In this document: piece after piece, positions 60,880-64,000 of the stretch | How the letters are laid out: each line of letters begins with the position of its first letter | Position numbering within the stretch: position 1 is the stretch's first letter | NCBI RefSeq assembly: GCF_051594765.1 | Contig: NZ_JBPPGJ010000006.1 | Coordinates: 124,001-188,000, forward strand | DNA: 64,000 bases | Direction: 5' to 3' | Origin: Paenibacillus_AR sp051594765 | GTDB lineage: Bacteria; Bacillota; Bacilli; Paenibacillales; NBRC-103111 | The notes under the pieces: generated by a model | What the model was told of the DNA's origin: nothing | Databases searched by the model: none | Seen by the model: the letters and a program-made list of their open reading frames with translations, nothing else | Translations under genes and position numbers: made by a program

Positions 60880-61764
60880 ATGGCCAAACAATACAAAAGC
60901 GCTTCCGGTGTGGCCTTTGACATCGGCAACTACATATTCTTGGCGGCCTTCGGCATTGCGGCCGTGCTGCCGTTCCTCTACGTGATCGCGGGCTCCTTCG
61001 CGTCCGACGTGGAGCTGACCAAGCGTGCGGTGTTCCTGATACCCGAGACCTTCACGACGGCGGCGTACAAGTTTATTTTCTCCACGGATACGATCATGAG
61101 AAGCATCTGGGTGTCCGTGTATATCACGGTGGTGGGCACGGTTATCAACCTGTTCTTCACCGTAACCATGGCATACCCGCTGGCCCGCAGAACCTTGATG
61201 GGGCGCAACACGGTGCTGAACCTGATTATTTTCTCCATGCTGTTCAGCGGCGGCCTCATTCCCACTTACCTGGTGATCCGGGAGCTGCACATGCTGGATA
61301 CGTTCTGGTCCTTGATGGTGCCCGGCGCCATTAGTGCCTTCAACCTGATCATCGTGAAGAACTTCTTTCAAGAGCTGCCTCCTGAGCTGGAGGAAGCGGC
61401 TCGGATCGACGGCTGCACGGAGCTGGGCTTGCTGTGGAAAATCGTCCTGCCCCTGTCGAAGCCGGTGCTGGCAACCTTTACCCTGTTCTATGCTGTAGGA
61501 CACTGGAACAACTTCTTCTCGGCCTTGCTCTATATCAACGATCCGACCAAATGGCCCTTGCAGGTTATGCTCCGTCAGATCGTGCTTCTGTCCCAGTCCG
61601 CGGCCGGAGACCTGAACTCCATGGATCCGAACTTCGTCAAGCCGCCGGATCAATCCATCAAGATGGCTGTCATTGTGGTAGGCACCATTCCGATTCTGCT
61701 CGTCTATCCGTTCCTCCAGAAGCACTTCGCCAAGGGGCTCTTGATTGGCTCGGTCAAGGGGTAA
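60880..61764 (+). CDS. Carbohydrate ABC transporter permease (LplC-like)
   Basis: The 294-residue CUT1 permease has six membrane segments and the EAA loop LEEAARIDGCTELGLLWKIVLP near 170-191. The C-terminal KGLLIGSVKG tail matches the LplC group. It starts 21 bases after its partner's stop with AGGAAGGGAG upstream. Similar in order and type to the permease pair at 51398-53255, suggesting two importers of the same class with different substrates. Confidence 0.93.
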   Translation: MAKQYKSASGVAFDIGNYIFLAAFGIAAVLPFLYVIAGSFASDVELTKRAVFLIPETFTTAAYKFIFSTDTIMRSIWVSVYITVVGTVINLFFTVTMAYPLARRTLMGRNTVLNLIIFSMLFSGGLIPTYLVIRELHMLDTFWSLMVPGAISAFNLIIVKNFFQELPPELEEAARIDGCTELGLLWKIVLPLSKPVLATFTLFYAVGHWNNFFSALLYINDPTKWPLQVMLRQIVLLSQSAAGDLNSMDPNFVKPPDQSIKMAVIVVGTIPILLVYPFLQKHFAKGLLIGSVKG

Positions 61765-61820
61765 ACGGGTTTGCGATATAGGGTTACAGGATCTTCATCC
61801 AAAAAAGGGAGGCTTCACAC

Positions 61821-63410
61821 ATGCAAAGAAAACAGAAGCAGTTGAAAAAATGGGTGGCTCTGGCGTCCGTAGGCACGCTGGCTATGGGGGCGCTGGCCGG
61901 CTGTGGCAGCGATGACAAGGCGGCCAGCAGCAGCCCGGCCGCATCTGCAGGGGCAAACGGGGCAACGGCTCAGAAGCAGCTTCCTCCGCTGGAGCTTAAC
62001 ATTATGCTCCCGATCTTCAAGACCAACTACCCGAAGGATGACAGCCCGGTGGCGGCGGAGCTCGAGAAGCGCACCAACACCAACATCCACTTCGAGTGGG
62101 TGCCGAATGCATCCTATTCGGATAAATTCAATATCACCTTGGCATCCGGCAAACTGCCGAGCCTTATCTACGTCGGGGATGTGAAAGGGGCGAGCTTCGT
62201 GAATGCGGCCAAGTCCGGCGCATTCTGGGAAGTGGGCAAATACCTGAAGGATTACAAGAACCTGTCCCAAGCAAATCCGGTCATTCTGAACAACTCCTCC
62301 ATCGAGGGCAAGAACTACGGGATTTTCCGCGGACGGGCACTGGGCCGCAACGGCATCAACTACCGGAAGGACTGGCTGGATGCCGTCGGCTTGAAGGAGC
62401 CGAAGACCATCGACGACTTCTACAACATGCTGAAAGCGTTTAAAGAGAAGGATCCGGACAAGAACGGCAAGAACGACACCTACGGCATGGTGCTCGTCAA
62501 GTGGACCGGTCAGTGGGCCAGCGGCTTCGACACCATCAAGCTCTGGTTCGGCGCGCCGAACAAGTGGGGCGTGGTCAACGGCAAGCTGGTGCCGGAGCAC
62601 GAGACGCCGGAATATGTGGAAGCGCTCAAGTTTATGAAGAAGCTGTATGACGAGAAGCTGATCAACCAGGACTTCGCCGTCTTCGACAGCGCCAAGTGGA
62701 ACGATCCGGTCGTCAACAACCAGGCCGGGGTCATCGTCGACGTTACGGATAACGCCGCTCGTCTGGATGACAAGATCCATGCCGCCCTGGTTAAGGAAGG
62801 CAAGGACAATCCGAACATCCACTACATCAACAACATTATCGGTGTGGAAGGCAAAGCAGGCTTGAAGGCGCTTCCGACCTCCGGTTTCGCTGGCATGCTG
62901 GCTATTCCGAAGTCCACGGTGAAGACCGAGGATGAGCTGAAGCGCATTCTGACCTTCCTGGACCAGCTGAACGAAGCCGATCTGCAGACCCTGACAAGCT
63001 ACGGCCTGGAGGGCGTGCACTATACCAAGGAAAATGACTATGTGGTTCCGAGCAAGGACACCGTGCTTCTGGAGTCCGAGGTGGAAGGCTTGAACCAGAT
63101 GGTGCCTTACATTCCGGAAGGACGCGGCCTGACCGTGAAGCAGACCGAGCTTCGCAAGCGGACCACTGCGATCCAGAAGGAAGCCGAGAAGTACATCGTG
63201 GCTAACCCGGCGGAGCCGTTCGTCTCCACGGTCTATTCCCAGAAGGGACCGCAGCTGGACAACATCATCAACGATGCCCGTATCAAGTTCATCGTCGGCC
63301 AAGGCGACGAAGCAGCTTTGAAGGCAGCCTTCGATCTCTGGAAGAAGAGCGGCGGCGACGATCTGGTGAAGGAAATGAACGATCTGTACGCAGCAGCCGG
63401 GAAGAAGTAA
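61821..63410 (+). CDS. Extracellular sugar-binding lipoprotein of an ABC importer
   Basis: The binding protein of 529 residues has a signal peptide with lipobox LAGC (Cys28), a Ser/Ala-rich linker and a solute-binding fold. The calcium-loop-like DPDKNGKNDTYG segment near 213-224 is shared with the binding protein at 49584. AAGGGAGG precedes the ATG. As the third gene of the operon it delivers oligosaccharides to the permeases at 59893 and 60880; an ATPase is not encoded here. The divergent GH42 gene suggests a beta-galactoside cargo, which is inference. Confidence 0.93.
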   Translation: MQRKQKQLKKWVALASVGTLAMGALAGCGSDDKAASSSPAASAGANGATAQKQLPPLELNIMLPIFKTNYPKDDSPVAAELEKRTNTNIHFEWVPNASYSDKFNITLASGKLPSLIYVGDVKGASFVNAAKSGAFWEVGKYLKDYKNLSQANPVILNNSSIEGKNYGIFRGRALGRNGINYRKDWLDAVGLKEPKTIDDFYNMLKAFKEKDPDKNGKNDTYGMVLVKWTGQWASGFDTIKLWFGAPNKWGVVNGKLVPEHETPEYVEALKFMKKLYDEKLINQDFAVFDSAKWNDPVVNNQAGVIVDVTDNAARLDDKIHAALVKEGKDNPNIHYINNIIGVEGKAGLKALPTSGFAGMLAIPKSTVKTEDELKRILTFLDQLNEADLQTLTSYGLEGVHYTKENDYVVPSKDTVLLESEVEGLNQMVPYIPEGRGLTVKQTELRKRTTAIQKEAEKYIVANPAEPFVSTVYSQKGPQLDNIINDARIKFIVGQGDEAALKAAFDLWKKSGGDDLVKEMNDLYAAAGKK

Positions 63411-63426
63411 TTCCCGTACACACAAG

Positions 63427-63463
63427 AACGGTTGGCGCGGAATTCCCGCACCAACCGTTTCTT
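63427..63463. terminator. Bidirectional terminator after the binding-protein gene
   Basis: An AACGGTTGGCGCGG/CCGCACCAACCGTT-like stem with AATT in the loop has TTTCTT on the plus side and TTCTTG on the minus side. Confidence 0.8.
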
Positions 63464-63477
63464 GGCGTTTGTATGGA

Positions 63478-64000
63478 TTAGAGGATGGCGGCCTTCAGCT
63501 TCACCAATGCGGCTTCCTTCAGGGAAGCGGCGGTATCCGCCGGGATCAGGCCGGAGGATTGGAGACGGTCGATCTGCCGTTCGGTCTGCCCGAGGATACT
63601 GGCAAGAATCTCGTCGCCGCTCAAGCCGGTTGCCTGCGAGTAGCTGGCTCCTTCTTCAACGGCCGCTTGGACTTCACTCCCGGTCAGATCGGCCAGGATG
63701 GCGGCATTCCAGGCGAGGGAATTCAGCTGATCGTAGATCAGATACGAGTAGTCGGCTTTCTCCCGGTCATTCACATATCCCTTCGCTCCGGCGATATCGG
63801 CAAATTGTCGGGCCAGCTCCTGCTTGGCCTTGTCGGCTTCCTGGACAGTCAGCTTCAGATTGGACACTGCCTTATCCGCTTCCTGTGCGGCGATCGCGGT
63901 CAAGCGGTCCGCCAGATCCTGGACCGTTAAGCCGGCAGCGTCGGCGAGGCTGGCTCCGTTGACGAGCTCCATGCGCACGTCATATTGCGTTTTGTCGTCC
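63478..64000 (-). CDS. C-terminal part of an unrecognised helical protein (cut by window edge)
   Basis: The frame is open to the right edge: the codons before the GTG at 63978 contain no stop (DDKTQYDV), so the start lies outside. The visible 174 residues are almost wholly helical, rich in Ala, Leu, Asp and Gln, with internal resemblance among SLADAAGLTVQDLADRL, SYSQATGLSGDEILASIL and a third similar stretch. These may be short helix-pair repeats. No membrane segment or catalytic motif is visible; function is unknown. It converges on the binding-protein gene across a shared terminator. Confidence 0.7.
   Translation of the reverse strand, partial: DDKTQYDVRMELVNGASLADAAGLTVQDLADRLTAIAAQEADKAVSNLKLTVQEADKAKQELARQFADIAGAKGYVNDREKADYSYLIYDQLNSLAWNAAILADLTGSEVQAAVEEGASYSQATGLSGDEILASILGQTERQIDRLQSSGLIPADTAASLKEAALVKLKAAIL

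Noticed and set aside
1..64000. CRISPR arrays, tRNA or rRNA genes, insertion sequences and prophage genes
   Set aside because: No regular spacer array, cloverleaf, rRNA-like stretch, transposase or phage structural protein was seen in any frame; the tandem repeats at 56.2 kb are direct abutting copies without spacers.

Overview
The window reads as chromosomal DNA of a Gram-positive, high-GC member of the Bacillales, most likely Paenibacillaceae. The evidence is strong AGGAGG-type ribosome binding sites, GTG and TTG starts, a bacillithiol-type disulfide reductase (YpdA family), a tRNA-sensing T-box leader, a yybP-ykoY manganese riboswitch, LplABC-type sugar importers with lipoprotein binding proteins, and many AraC- and LacI-controlled glycoside hydrolases. 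The organism is inferred from gene content, not from a marker gene. No tRNA, rRNA, CRISPR array, transposase or phage gene was seen.

Layout. 1-0.5 kb: end of an unknown gene, then a ribose pyranase (rbsD). 0.5-9.7 kb: a pentapeptide-repeat protein; a GHL6-like glycosidase divergent from an AraC regulator; a luciferase-type oxidoreductase; a CE7 esterase; and a GH30 glycosidase divergent from a second AraC regulator. 9.7-18.1 kb: a ZIP-like membrane protein, then a LacI regulator followed by a GH38 alpha-mannosidase and a GH2 beta-galactosidase. A palindromic operator (TAACACGTGTTA) lies in front of both the regulator and the mannosidase. 18.2-20.4 kb: a lower-GC DUF1835 gene and ypdA. 20.7-27.0 kb: a five-gene MacAB-like export operon (ATPase, lipoprotein adaptor, large permease, second ATPase with an AbrB-like tail, unknown protein). 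27.1-30.1 kb: a zinc alcohol dehydrogenase, small unknown genes, a spermidine-synthase-like protein and an HPr-like protein without the phosphorylatable histidine.

30.2-35.6 kb: DAHP synthase/chorismate mutase behind a T-box, divergent from a cobalamin riboswitch that leads the class Ib ribonucleotide reductase operon nrdI-nrdE-nrdF. 35.6-39.5 kb: a lone winged-helix protein and a secreted protein made of 13 tandem BIG2 domains. 39.7-46.4 kb: a glutathione peroxidase with an OhrR-like operator, an unusual SRAP-family protein, a Mn riboswitch with a TerC-type exporter, a small membrane protein, RecQ, a chemoreceptor and a 55-residue protein. 46.5-55.7 kb: an aromatic-acid exporter, then a minus-strand sugar-uptake locus (sensor-AraC regulator, two permeases, binding protein, 614-residue protein of unknown activity). 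55.7-57.6 kb: mostly non-coding DNA with a 111-bp triple tandem repeat, a HesB-like protein, a small membrane protein and degenerate palindromic repeats. 57.6-63.4 kb: a GH42 beta-galactosidase divergent from a second LplB/LplC/binding-protein operon. The right edge cuts an unrecognised helical protein.

Functionally the window is dominated by plant or microbial glycan scavenging: import of oligosaccharides by two CUT1 ABC systems lacking local ATPases, and cytoplasmic hydrolysis by GH2, GH30, GH38, GH42 and less familiar enzymes. Most of this is locally regulated. Several housekeeping genes carry clear RNA-level control (T-box, cobalamin, manganese). The best candidates for undescribed biology are the 614-residue protein of the 47.6-55.7 kb sugar locus, the ATPase-AbrB fusion operon, and the HPr-like protein that keeps the regulatory serine but not the catalytic histidine. 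All start choices below are my own reading of ribosome binding sites.
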